Assembly (NCBI GenBank): GCA_025716815.1 | Contig: JAIXMN010000043.1 | Span: forward strand, 1 to 64,000 | Reading direction: 5' to 3' | Length of the DNA stretch: 64,000 bases | Origin: Dichotomocladium elegans | Taxonomy: Eukaryota > Mucoromycota > Mucoromycetes > Mucorales > Lichtheimiaceae | Part shown: in pieces, positions 22,181 to 32,100 of the stretch | How the letters are laid out: the number at the start of each line of letters is the position of its first letter | Position numbering within the stretch: the stretch's first letter is position 1 | Position numbers and translations under genes: made by a program | Notes under the pieces: model-generated | The model's input: the letters and a program-made list of their open reading frames with translations, nothing else | The model's database searches: none | What the model was told of the DNA's origin: nothing

Positions 22181-22439
22181 ATGACCAACGACGAACAACG
22201 TAGCTCCACTATGCAGATTGATACTTTGTCAGAGCGCGAAAGAGACGCGATCTACGCGCTGACTGGACAAATGAAGTCGTTTAGTTTCCAGGACGAGGAC
22301 GACGAACATCAACGTTAGTATCTTAGCAACTGACTTATGCTCATTTCAACTTACCTACCTTGTATCGATGACTATACCATTAAGTCCAAAGACAGGCCGA
22401 CCCCGGTATTCTTGCTGAGGAATACACCTTCAGCGTCGA
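22181..22439 (+). other. Possible upstream exons of the second transposase-like gene
   Basis: ATG at 22181 opens an acidic peptide (TNDEQRSSTMQIDTLSERER) ending at a donor GTTAGT near 22315, the same donor form as in the neighbouring transposase gene. A possible second exon follows an acceptor ATTAAG at about 22385 and ends at GTGAGT near 22440. The reading phases do not join cleanly to the ATG at 22483, so either an indel has occurred or these are not exons of that gene. Confidence 0.35.
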
Positions 22440-22482
22440 TAGTGAGTTAATGGGAAAAGAATCACGTGTGGAGAGCTTATAG

Positions 22483-23712
22483 ATGATGCACACAGACGAC
22501 CACGACATGGAGGAGACCCAAACAGCCGCTGCTGTCGAACCTATAGCTGCATCTGTTCGTCGAGTTCGTAGCAAGAAAGTGTCAGCCAGCAAAAGTTTGG
22601 CTGCACCAAAAACGGGCAACGTGTACAAGCGTGGTGACAAGACCAGGTACAAGCGTCACAATGCGGAAGTAGTCAAGGCGGCGATGGAGAAGCACATCAT
22701 GTGCAGTGTCCCGATGGCTAAAGCCGCCAAATCTGCGAATATGGCAGTGTCGACGTTTTCTGACCACCTCGCTCGTTACCAGTTGGAGCAAGAATCGCCT
22801 AAAAAGCGAGGCCCGAAAGCCAAGGCCCCATTTAGCAAGGCCCTGGTTAGATTGATCCTGGAATACGTTGACACTCACCCAGTTTGCGCTGTTGACGATG
22901 TGTTATCGCATTGCATGGATGAAGATATCGATGGGCTCCCTTCGCGCGTGCCACTGCAAAGATGGCTACAAAAGAACGCAAGAATCACGTTTCAGCGATT
23001 GAAAAGCTTTAATGTGGAGCGATCGATCGAAGCGGCGCAGGAGCACGAAAGGCAATTTAACCGATTGTCAGCCAGAGCTGAATTTGAACCTGACAAGAAT
23101 GTCGTGTTCGTCGCGGAAGTGGCATTCCTGGTGAATGGCCGGCGCATGTACCCAGCATGCTCCACAGAATCATCTTCGCAGACCGCCGATGTGGACGATA
23201 AAAAGCCACACTTGTGCCTTCTAATTGCGTTTGACCACACTGGCATTATAACCACAGCATCAAAATCTTTTGAAGGACGCGTCACCAAGGATGAATTTAT
23301 CCAATTTGTTGCTGACATTGTGGCGATTTTGGATGCCGAAAAATGGAAGAATCTGTTTCTTGGATTTGATCCTCTCCCTGCTGAGGTGGCAGCGCCAGTC
23401 TTTCAAAAAGCCGAGGAGAAGGGCCACACCCCTTTCATTTTTCCAGCACAGGAGTTGGCTTGGAACCCTGCTGAGTATTTGGTACGAGACTTGCTACTTT
23501 GCTGCAACCGACAGCTGTCGCCTGGGGAAGGCAAACAGTCGGCGATCGCTTTGATGCTGTCTTTGAATCCATGTCGCCATCAAAATGCGAAGACATATCT
23601 TCCTGGCATTTCCGTCTGCTTCAGATTAATAAAGGCATTTTGCTCATTTATTAAATACTCATACTCTACTCGGCTGTATATCCTGTCGACTTGTATACAT
23701 TCTTACGATTGA
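22483..23712 (+). CDS. Second transposase-like protein, degenerate DDE fold
   Basis: Open frame of 409 residues. The N-terminus is basic with a nuclear-localisation-like stretch (KKVSASK; RGDKTRYKRHN) and an HTH (VPMAKAAKSANMAVSTFSDH; KKRGPKAK). Residues from about 205 resemble a Tc1/mariner core: VVFVAEVAFLVNGRR sits where F-I-D-E is expected, FLGFDPLPAEVAAPVFQKAE where the second D region lies, and FIFPAQELAWNPAEYLVRDL matches the LPxYSPxLNPIE motif with its glutamate kept. The first catalytic aspartate reads alanine, so catalysis is unlikely. It may be a DNA-binding partner or regulator (inference). The last ~40 residues (KAFCSFIKYSY...) look like read-through. Confidence 0.6.
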   Translation: MMHTDDHDMEETQTAAAVEPIAASVRRVRSKKVSASKSLAAPKTGNVYKRGDKTRYKRHNAEVVKAAMEKHIMCSVPMAKAAKSANMAVSTFSDHLARYQLEQESPKKRGPKAKAPFSKALVRLILEYVDTHPVCAVDDVLSHCMDEDIDGLPSRVPLQRWLQKNARITFQRLKSFNVERSIEAAQEHERQFNRLSARAEFEPDKNVVFVAEVAFLVNGRRMYPACSTESSSQTADVDDKKPHLCLLIAFDHTGIITTASKSFEGRVTKDEFIQFVADIVAILDAEKWKNLFLGFDPLPAEVAAPVFQKAEEKGHTPFIFPAQELAWNPAEYLVRDLLLCCNRQLSPGEGKQSAIALMLSLNPCRHQNAKTYLPGISVCFRLIKAFCSFIKYSYSTRLYILSTCIHSYD

Positions 23713-23818
23713 GCATCTGTAGACACGGTAAAGCACCGTCCACTGTTTTCCTTGTACCAACCCACTGTCACGTTTAATCATAACATGTACGTAAAAAGGG
23801 CCATCCCGTCATGTTGAG

Positions 23819-25284
23819 GGATCTCTGGGAGTATAACATGCCACACTCTAAATATATATATCTATATATTACTATAATAATATATATGCTTGTGTTACAC
23901 AACATTGCCTATATATGTAAAATGGGTCGGGGAGTCCAAAAATGATCATTTCAAACCCCGATAACTATTGCACTTCCCTAGAAAACTTGTTTTTTCTTTG
24001 TTTTATCTATAAACACACCATACGATACTCCCTGAATGATTATGATCTATTTCTGGAAAACTTTTATAACTTGTCATTCATTTTTAGTAACTGAATCGAC
24101 CATTTTTCAGCAATTAATGACCATTTTTTTTCTTATGCCAATTTTACAATATTTTAGCTGCATAATTATAGCAATAAATACAGCAATCTTTATGTGAAAG
24201 TTGTCCCTACTATATTACGGTGATACAAAGCCTGTGAAACCTCAAAATCAAGGTGGATGACTGCCTCATCAATATATGTTTTTAAAGGCTCCCAAATCGT
24301 TCAGTCTGTGGAAGTGGTTAGGGTGTTAGGTAGGGAATGGAGAGGTTCTGGGTTCAACCCCCTGCTTTTTGCAATTTATACTGTACATGTATTTTTTAAT
24401 TCCTGGACCTCGGGTTCAGAGTGGAAAGGTCCTGGGTTCAATCCCCAGCCCTTGCAGCTTGCACTTTTTATTTTTCTAGAAAGTCTTGATGAAACGTAAT
24501 GTATGATCTCAGATTTGATTACTAATCGAATAAAAATATTACCCAATAGGAAATAATCATATGATAATCATATGATAATCACATGCTTATCTTGTGATAA
24601 TGTGTAGAACCTAGAAAAATGTATAAAATGCCATAATTTTCCTGCTTCACATATATCCCCTATTCTACTTGTATGTCTACTTCTACCACACTTACTATCG
24701 AAAGCTCCCTTACTTTCAAGGATATAGCACCTATTCTTTTAGACTGTGTTCAGCCATCAAAGTAAGTCATTAGAAGCAGTAATAGTTTATTATAGCTAAA
24801 GCATCTAAACTAGATGGCTACTTGATATTGGGGCCTTATATCCTGAGAAGTTCCACTCAGAGGGGTCCAAAATAGCTATAGTCTCACCTACTGGGAAAGC
24901 ACCACCCTTACAGAGGTGCTCTCTATAGCACCAGACATTGACAATAGGAAGTCGATATAACTATCTAACTGTTCAGCTCATATAGTAGTAGTAGGTACAG
25001 CAGTTGTAGCTGATCAGGAACTCAATGAAAGTGAGTATAGTGAGGAGGAAATCCTTCCTGTTAGCAAAAGAGTGTGAAACAGTAAATAAAAGAGCTATAC
25101 TAGAAAGGGAGAAGAAGCTGAAATCTAAAGACAAAGTGAAGTATATATGTGTCGGGGTTTAAAATATTGTTACACGATGCGCGTTATTTAGAGCTATCAG
25201 AATATATAATTTTTATGTTTGTAGCATGATTGGTGCACCATCTAGGTCAGATTGAAAGTGTGGTGTGCTATACTCCCATTCAGC
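23819..25284. mobile_element. 1466-bp non-autonomous DNA transposon with 9-bp TSD
   Basis: Bounded by the direct repeat CATGTTGAG. Its own ends are imperfect inverted repeats: TGGGAGTATAACATGCCACA on the left and the complement of TGTGGTGTGCTATACTCCCA on the right. It is very AT-rich and has no transposase frame. A 9-bp duplication with short TIRs fits Mutator-like elements best (8 bp would suggest hAT). It contains a tRNA-like promoter segment at 24296-24480, described separately. Confidence 0.75.
24296..24480 (+). ncRNA. tRNA-derived SINE-like segment with Pol III boxes
   Basis: GTGGTTAGGGTGTTAGG resembles a tRNA A box and GGGTTCAACCCC (about 24350) a B box, spaced about 40 bp as in tRNA promoters. 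A second B-box-like GGTCCTGGGTTCAATCCCCA lies at about 24428 after a partial repeat of the unit. The anticodon-arm region does not fold like an intact tRNA, so this is a tRNA-related SINE head or decayed tRNA and not a functional tRNA. Expression is not shown. Confidence 0.4.
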
Positions 25285-26335
25285 CATGTTGAGAGATAGC
25301 AACGTAAGAACAATATTTCAGGGCACTAGAGGATGCATGTTAGCCATTTTCTATGGCATTGTATCAGAGACACTCACCCATACCGCCTCCATGTAATTCA
25401 AACTTGTGTTTACAACTATATAGGTAAATCTCTGGAGTAATGCTGTTTGATCCAATAGTGTTAACAAGCATGCGGACATACTATATGACATTCCCCGCCA
25501 ATGCGTTTACAAGAACACAAATCAACGACTTTGCTGCCATGAAATCAGAGCTTTAGCTGCTTGTAAAATGTGCCGGGATGAAAGCGATTTGTGGCAGGGA
25601 GGAGCGTAGGCATTTATCCCATTATTGTAGCAATACTATGTCGGCTGAGAACTCGTGCGGAATTTGGGAGTGAAACGTTCAGGACGGTGATGAAGGGAAG
25701 GGAACACATATTTTCCGTTCTACTTCCCACAAGTAAAAATAGTAAAATTTTTCGGCAGTCGCGTTTTTCTTTTAGCTCCAATCCCTCGCCTGTAATTGAC
25801 ACCTCCATTCGACCTGCTCAATCACTAGTGGAGAAACTAAAAATAACTGTACCCATGCGAGTGCATTACAGAAGCATAGCGAGTTTAGCTCCTTTCCGAA
25901 TAAAAGCCATCTTCTTTCCGAACAACATTGCACGATTTCGAATTGTATATACAACTGCGATTATTTAAAGACTTCGTCCGAATGCTCTCAGTGGACGATT
26001 ACAGTAAATCGAGGGACGTTTTGCGGATAACGGAGTGCAGGCTTCCGAATGAAATGTCTGTCAGAGAACGAATGAATCAAATCCTCAAGTTCGAAAGAAA
26101 GCTTGTCGCCTGTCCAAAAAATTAAGTTCTCCAAGGACGAAAAAAAATTGTGAGGATTTCCGAAAAATTCGGTTCTTGTTTCTGGATAAACCTTGAACCT
26201 GACCATGAAAAATCAAGTCGAGCTTTCCGAGTTATCGCAACACCATATCCGATTTTCACTTTCTAGTTTCCGGATAACTATCACCATGTCCGAAAAACTT
26301 TTAGAAAATGCAAACTTCTTGTGAAAAGTCCTGTA

Positions 26336-26411
26336 AATCAATCGGTTCTAGTCCTGGGGTTCGGTATTCTTGAAATGCTCGGTTGTTCACAGATGGATCA
26401 TTAAAAGGCAT
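26336..26411 (-). pseudogene. Element B gag N-terminus, displaced by the 8.6-kb insertion
   Basis: On the minus strand ATG at 26411 opens MPFNDPSVNNRAFQEYRTPG then LEPID, ending at the TA (26334-26335) where the large transposon begins. After removal of the insert it joins directly to LSDDEPPF at 17748, giving one continuous gag frame. This proves the insertion site and supplies the true gag start. Confidence 0.8.
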
Positions 26412-26454
26412 CAGCTACCAATTGTCGTTATCGTATGGCTGATCAGATCAGTGG

Positions 26455-26959
26455 CCAGTGATAATACTTTTGATATTGCTGTGTAAAGTGATGATCCTTT
26501 ATTCCTGACTACTCATGCTATATATATATATATATATACTGCTATCAGTTATTCTATGAATGATGTGGAAGACACTAGTAAAAGAGCTTCTAGCAAATGC
26601 CATTGTCGAAGGAAGGAAAAGGAGAAGATTCTAGAAGGAGCCAGCAAAAGCTGTTATTGTCGGCTATACTTCTTTATCCTTTTGACGAGATCACATGATC
26701 CTGATCCATGATTCCACGACATTCCTTTTTCCTTGATATTCCTTTACACATCACACACAGTCACAGCTTTCCATCACTTTCCCTTTCCCTTCGTTTCTAG
26801 AATCTACATCTCCCGCACATATATAAGAACATGTTGTATTCTAAAATAAACCATCATCTTCATCTCTCGCAAAAAGTCATCTTCTATCATTTGTTGTCCT
26901 GGCCTTGCTTTGCAGCCATTCTTGATTACGACATTATATGCAGTCACATGACTACGACA
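26455..26959 (-). repeat. Element B 5' LTR
   Basis: Starts TGTCGTAGTCATGTGACTGC at complement 26959, matching the 3' LTR start at complement 12971. It includes a (TA)n microsatellite at 26520-26539 and shares ACTAGTGTCTTCCACATCAT (one mismatch) with 12823-12971. The inner edge is not certain; the untranslated leader lies between the LTR and the gag start at 26411. The outer edge is only 31 bp from the tRNA-Glu 3' end. Confidence 0.65.
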
Positions 26960-26969
26960 CTACGACACC

Positions 26970-26977
26970 AACAAAAA
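26970..26977 (-). terminator. Pol III oligo-T terminator of tRNA-Glu
   Basis: On the minus strand the sequence after the tRNA 3' end reads ...TTGTTTTTGTTGG, giving a T5 run suited to Pol III termination, between the tRNA and the LTR of element B. Confidence 0.6.
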
Positions 26978-26990
26978 CAATATAACACTG

Positions 26991-27062
26991 TTCCCCCACC
27001 GGGAATTGAACCCGGGCCACCGGTGTGAGAGACCGGGATCCTAGCCACTAGACCATAGAGGA
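26991..27062 (-). tRNA. tRNA-Glu (anticodon CTC)
   Basis: The minus strand folds as a 72-nt tRNA. Acceptor TCCTCTA pairs with TGGGGGA (two G-T pairs), D arm GTCTAGTGGCTAGGA, anticodon stem CCGGT/ACCGG with loop CTCTCAC (anticodon CTC), and T arm CCGGGTTCAATTCCCGG; discriminator base A. A and B boxes match Pol III consensus (TGGTCTAGTGG; GGTTCAATTCC). A TTTTT terminator lies about 15 bp past the 3' end. No intron. The first 16 nt of this gene recur at every LINE junction downstream. Confidence 0.95.
27047..27062 (+). repeat. 16-bp LINE target repeat in tRNA-Glu (copy 1 of 4)
   Basis: ACTAGACCATAGAGGA is the complement of tRNA-Glu nucleotides 1-16. Identical 16-mers occur at 27489-27504, 32745-32760 and 38029-38044, each exactly between two LINE units, so this is the target site duplicated on each insertion. 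Confidence 0.93.
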
Positions 27063-27488
27063 ATGCGCTACCCAAGCGCGCTCATGGATTGAAGCAAGGC
27101 CATTGGCGACGTACGTGGCCTATGCTTCTTTCCGCGCTTCGGGATGTGGACACTTGCTGTCATCCTGACGCAGAATTTGACAGTGAACCTCCTCAAGGGC
27201 TTGCCCTTGAAGAGTTCTTCACCCGCACTACTTCCGACGCCGATTAACGGCTGTCCTCTTTTCGCTTCTTTGTCCGTGTAGCTTAGCTCCCATTCTTACT
27301 TGTCCCCTCTTCCTCATCTCTTTCTCTCTTCCCTGCACGCAGGTTTTTTCGTCCCTGATGGGTTTTTCCTGTGATCACTCCCTCACTTATATCTATTTAA
27401 TACTCCCCCTCCACCCCCTTATCATTACTGGCCGGTAGATTGCCTAATGGATGCTACCTTTACGAGCCATAGAATAAATAATCTTTGA
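27063..27488 (+). mobile_element. LINE unit L1, 5'-truncated
   Basis: Begins ATGCGCTACCCAAGCGCGC directly after the tRNA gene and matches the 3' end of L2 (from 32318) and L3: the last ~55 codons of ORF2 and the 3' UTR with the shared end CATAGAATAAATAATCTTTGA. It is followed by the 16-bp tRNA-derived repeat. A 5' truncation and a target duplication are signs of target-primed reverse transcription. Confidence 0.92.
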
Positions 27489-27504
27489 ACTAGACCATAG
27501 AGGA
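27489..27504 (+). repeat. 16-bp LINE target repeat (copy 2 of 4)
   Basis: ACTAGACCATAGAGGA, identical to tRNA-Glu complement positions 1-16, lying between L1 and L2. Confidence 0.93.
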
Positions 27505-27609
27505 GAGACCTTGTCGAGCATCGCGCGCGGCGAATTCAAGCTCTTTTTATATTTTCAAATTTGTCACGTGATTACCCCTATCTTATCGGATCGACAATTT
27601 CACCATTAA

Positions 27610-29128
27610 TTGCGAACACGTTGGAAAGCTCTAAAACAAATCAAGAACCACCTGCATCACCCCCGACGCCCCCCTACATCGTTATCGAAGCGGAAAGGAT
27701 CGGCAGACCTTCCTAAAGCATCAAAAATCCCGCAGATAAAGAAAATCAGGGGCACCCAAACACCTGGCCCCATGCCTAATCCGCCCACAAGCAGTGTGCG
27801 TAGCACTCGCCCCTCGCCGGCTGCTCCCGCAACCACCCGCCCCTCTCGCCAGGCGTCACGTTCGCCTACCCGACGCGTAGCAACACCTGCTCGTGCAAAT
27901 GCGCGAGCCCGAACACCAGAGGTTGTTGCAATCGGCAGCACCTCAGACACTGTTGACTCTGTCACTGGCCTGGAGATCTGCAGTCTCACCGACCTCGACC
28001 CGCAGCCCTTGCCTCTGAACCTCCCTGCATGGGCTAGCGCCATGGAACGCCGCTTGAACGAACAGGAGCGCGCAATTGCTGAGCAAAAGGAGTTTTCAGC
28101 CGAACTTGCACGTGTGCTTGCACATAATAAGCAGCTCGAGGCGGAACTAAACGCCGCAAATTGCTGATTGCCGATCTGCAAGGCCAACTTGCCGAAACCA
28201 CCCGTGTGTCTCCCCCCAGCGGGTAATGCCTATTGTTGAAGAGGCAATGGAAGTCGACCCCCGTGGCACGGCCGCATCACGTTGGGCAATGGCAACCACG
28301 CCACCACCAGCCAATGCACAACCAAAAGCGCATACCACACCAACCGCAGCTACAACTGGCGCTACACCACAACCAAGCCAGCTAGCAAGCCCTTCTTCTT
28401 GGGCAACCGTGGCTAAGAAAAATGCAGGCCGCCCACCCGCCGCGCGCGCCCAAACCTACCTCCACCCCACCCGCGCCATGGTCGCTGGGCTGGCCGTGGT
28501 TCCAGCCACACGCAGAGGCCAGAAGACCGGATATACTTTGTGTACCTGGCCAGTACATTCGCATGGCCCATAGCGATGTGCGCAACCGCTTCGCATTCTT
28601 GGTGTCAATCAGGCACGAGTGATTGACATCATTTCCCCACCAAAGGGATAGTCGGGCTGCTCGTCCACTGCTCTTATGAGAGGAACTCCTAGAATGCCTG
28701 AAAAGGGCGGCATCTCCCCCGTCCCCTTCGATCCCATCTCGGCCTCGAACCTCATGGATCCCCAGTGGGATACGCTCTCCTCCGCCGACAAGGCATCCAA
28801 GGCCGCCGACCTTCACCAACGTCGGATTCTGCGCACCTGTTTGGCCACCCACAAGGCGCATGTGGGCCGTGCCATTGCTCACTTTTTCGCCGACCCCGGC
28901 TATGTGGGACCGCATGCTCTGCCCGCCGCATTGCTTGCGGAATTCAACAAGGAACGGCCAGCACCAGTGCGCCGCCACAAGGTGCTTTCACAATCCGCTG
29001 CAGCTGCCGGCTTTCTCGGTACCAGCCCGCCCGCCAGGGAGGACGGCGACGACGACATGGGCGAGGCGATTGCGCAGGACGCCATAACGGACACCAGGAA
29101 CAACAGCCAGTTTCCGCTTCGACAATAA
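27610..29128 (+). pseudogene. LINE L2 ORF1, frameshifted
   Basis: Text matching L3 ORF1 is split over three frames: 27610-28167 (TSLSKRKGSADLPKASKIPQ; a coiled-coil ERRLNEQERAIAEQKEFSAE), a frame around 28226-28573, and 28676-29128 (DLHQRRILRTCLATHKAHVG). The breaks come from single-base losses in C-runs and small deletions. Codon 1 is unclear, as in L3. ORF1 proteins of LINEs bind the element RNA. Confidence 0.8.
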
Positions 29129-29131
29129 TTA

Positions 29132-32100
29132 ATGTGTGATCAGCTCACGATTGCACAACTCAATGCATCAGGCATCGATCGCTCGCCTGATGAGTTGATT
29201 AATTATTGTTTAGAAGAAAATGTAGATATATTATTATTAACGGAAACTTACCTCACTCAAGGCACACTCACAACATCATGGGCGCAATTTCACAACTATG
29301 CGCGGATTCCAGGCAACGCGAGAAGGGGCTTTGGCGGGCTATCGCTCCTGATCCGTCCTGGCTTCCCTTTCCATGTTCATCTACATCAACACCCCAATGA
29401 GTACACCATATCATGCTCTATTGGGCCACTCACGCTCCACGGACTCTACCTCCCACCATCACTCGACCTCGCCACATACACGTCCATCATCAACCGCCTC
29501 CCGATCGACCGCAACACCATCGTATTCGGAGATCTCAACACTCGCCTCGGCAACCAGCTAGGCGATCACGACACCAACCCCCGCGCCCCGGCATTTCACG
29601 ACTGGCTTATCAGTCATGGCCTCCACGTCTGGAACGAAACATTGGCGCATGGTAAGGCCACCTACTACCAGCCCAATGTTGGCCACAGCATCATCGATCT
29701 CTTTGTGTCGCAGACCGATGCCGTCGTCGCACCTTCGCTCACTGTGCGCGACGATCTGTCGCTGAGCTCCGACCACCATCTGTGCGTGTTCCGTTTCTTC
29801 ACAGCAATGGCAGTGCCCAGACTGCCTGCTGCAAACGCGCCTCGCCAACACTGGAAACTCCAGCGCTTGAAAGAACCCGATGTCCTGGAACTCTACGTGT
29901 CCAAATTCACCCAACACGTAGAGCCCCTCCAAGAAGATATCCGCACGTGTGCCGAGCAAGAGTTTGTCGACGTCGATGGGATTGAGAGGATCGGCGAGCG
30001 GCTGACTAGCTGCATCTACGCGGCGCTGGATGAGAGTGTCACACGCGGCACAATCCGTCCCAAGCATTGGAAGTGGTTCTGGTCCGACGACCTGCAGAAG
30101 CTTGCTGATGTACGACAGCACAAATACCAGCAGTGGCTGCGTGCACCAAACACCATCGACCGGGCTCGTCATTGGGAGGCCTATACTGCGGCTCGAACCT
30201 CCCTCCGGGTCGCCATCCGCCGTGCTCGTTCGCAACAGTGGAAACTGTTTTGCCAGCGGATGCAGCACCACAGTTCCAGCGAGGCAAACAGTGTCGTAAA
30301 GCGCATGCGGCGAAACCGCACACCGTCGACTGTCTTCTCCCACCCTGCTGGTCCTGATCATGCCGCGAGACCATGATCACCCATCTCGCTGGCGTCTTTG
30401 GCGGTGATGATCCTCGTCCTCCCCCTCATCGTCATGATCACCTCGACGATGTTGGTTCATCCCCCTTCCCTGTGAATCGACTTGTCCGTGTCATTCGCAA
30501 GGAAGTTCCCGCACGCAAGGCGCCTGGTTCCGACCATATTACCGGCGCCATGCTTAAGCCCATTGCACGCCCCCTTGCTCTGGTGCTTTCCCCCTTCCTC
30601 GCACTCTGCTGGCGATGGTCGCACGTACCACGGCAATGGCGTACAGCCCAGGTCGTCCCGATCCACAAGAAAGGCGACCCTACCCTTGCCGCAAATTACC
30701 GACCAATCAGTCTCACGAGCACATTCCGCAAGCTCATTGAGCGATGCCTCTTGCCTGACATCCTGCAAGAAATGCCTCCCTCGATGTCGCGCAAGGTGGA
30801 TTCCGCTCTCGTCGCGGTGCTCTTGACCAGGCCTTCAACTTGCAAGTGTTGATGCGCCAATATCGCCGCGAATTCCGCAGCTCGCCGGTTGTCGCATTCC
30901 TCGACATCAAGTCGGCATATGACTCTGTTGATCGGCAGGTCATATGGGATGCACTATCCGATCACTTGCGCCCACCCCTCCTCGAGCTGGTTCGACACTT
31001 GTTCAACGACGTGCATGTGTCGGTCATCCTCCAGAACTTTGAATCACGTTCGATCCGTCCCAGGCGAGGCGTCCTACAAGGCTCGATCCTCAGCCCCATC
31101 CTATACGCCGTGTTCATCGACAGCCTGCCAAAGACACTGCGTCTCGGCATCTCTCGTCCTTTGATGATCCGTGCTGTACCGTCTGCTGGTCAGACCGAGG
31201 CCTCCGTTCAGCTGTTGCCTCGTTTGCAGCTACGCGATCCTGAACGCTCCGACACCGAGATTGTTCCGATCAACTCGCTGCTTTACGCAGATGATGTCGC
31301 CATCTTTGGCTCATCCGACGAGGTCCGTTTGCTCTTGGCCATGTGCGAACTCCACTCCTCCCGCCTTGGCTACCGCTGGCATCCTAACAAGTGTACGATT
31401 GTTAATGGCGATCCTCAAGTCCATTATCGCCTGTACGGGGAGAACATCGAGCAAGTGCCTTGGTTTAAATACCTTGGCATCCCTTTCAACGCCAACGGTA
31501 TTGACACCATCCGCATGGTGCAGACCAACGCCACCAAGACCACTGCCGCCATGTCGCTTCTGCATGCGCTGGGCGCTCATCAGTACGGCTTCGGCTTGGG
31601 TGTTTCCCTCCGGTTGTACCGTACCTTCATTCGGCCAATTCTTGAGTACGGGCTCGCCATCATCACGTTGACTGCCGCGAATCGTCACACGCTCGAAACG
31701 GCCCAGAAGCGCTGCATTCGCCTGGCGCTGAATGTCACTGACCCGCTCGCGACCACGCCCACGATAATGCCGCTGCACCTTGCTGCATTGCCGTCCATGG
31801 CATTCCGCGCTCGCATTCTGGTGTTCAAGTTCCTTTGCCGCGCATATTCTGTGCCTCCGTCGACATTGTTGGCCTGTCTCGTCACTTGTTTTCTGCGGCG
31901 TCACCACCCCGTGGAATTGTGGAATAACCTGACGAACAATGCGCTCTGGCGCGACCACAAAATTTTGACCCGCCAAGCCCCCCTTCCGCATGACCCGATG
32001 ACGCATATCCTGGACCATCATTTTGACCTGGAGCTTACGTCACGTCGCACAAAGTTTTCCTCTGTGGCCCGTGCACTGGAGGAATGGCGCTTTGATCCGA

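Larger units (their letters stand above)
17749..26333 (+). mobile_element. 8.6-kb multi-gene Tc1/mariner-type transposon with ~1.1-kb TIRs
   Basis: The ends are exact inverted repeats beginning CAGGACTTTTCACAAGAAGT, flanked by TA (17747-17748 and 26334-26335), and removing the element restores the gag frame of element B. The inverted repeats extend about 1.13 kb inward (17749-18877 and 23730-26333, the right arm enlarged by a 1466-bp insertion). Inside are three plus-strand genes: a small acidic protein (19363-20085), a DD34E transposase with one in-frame stop (20161-21828), and a second transposase-like protein lacking the expected first aspartate (22483-23712). The size, very long TIRs and extra genes are unusual for Tc1/mariner. 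TA duplication, TIR symmetry and DD34E transposase are seen directly; mobility of the whole unit is inferred from its clean ends. Confidence 0.88.
23730..26333 (-). repeat. Right terminal inverted repeat, split by an insertion
   Basis: The inner part 23730-23818 and outer part 25285-26333 together mirror the left arm 18877-17749. The 9-bp sequence CATGTTGAG occurs once in the left arm but twice here (23810-23818 and 25285-25293), flanking 1466 bp that the left arm lacks. This dates the small insertion after the large element formed. Confidence 0.9.
12823..26959 (-). mobile_element. Ty3/gypsy LTR retrotransposon B with nested insertions
   Basis: Minus-strand element with 5' LTR (about 26959-26455), gag (start codon complement 26411), protease, RT, RNase H, integrase and a truncated 3' LTR (12971-12823). 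Its own sequence is only about 5.2 kb; the rest is the 8585-bp Tc1/mariner-type element inside gag and MITE M3 inside integrase. It has far fewer breaks than element A: one premature TGA at the PR/RT junction, a gap between the integrase halves, and the insertions. Removing the TA-flanked inserts joins the reading frame at both sites. It is the same lineage as element A. Confidence 0.85.

Noticed and set aside
24345..24440. A functional tRNA gene in the 1466-bp element
   Set aside because: B-box-like sequences are present, but no cloverleaf with paired acceptor and anticodon stems could be built.
26520..26539. (TA)n run considered as a regulatory site
   Set aside because: Simple microsatellite in the LTR of element B, with a shorter version at 12821-12830 in the other LTR.
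29558..30361. Long minus-strand frame (267 residues) opposite LINE L2 ORF2, and its twin of 300 residues at 34839-35741
   Set aside because: Antisense shadow of GC-rich endonuclease coding sequence; it appears in both LINE copies only because they are near-identical, and has no domain.
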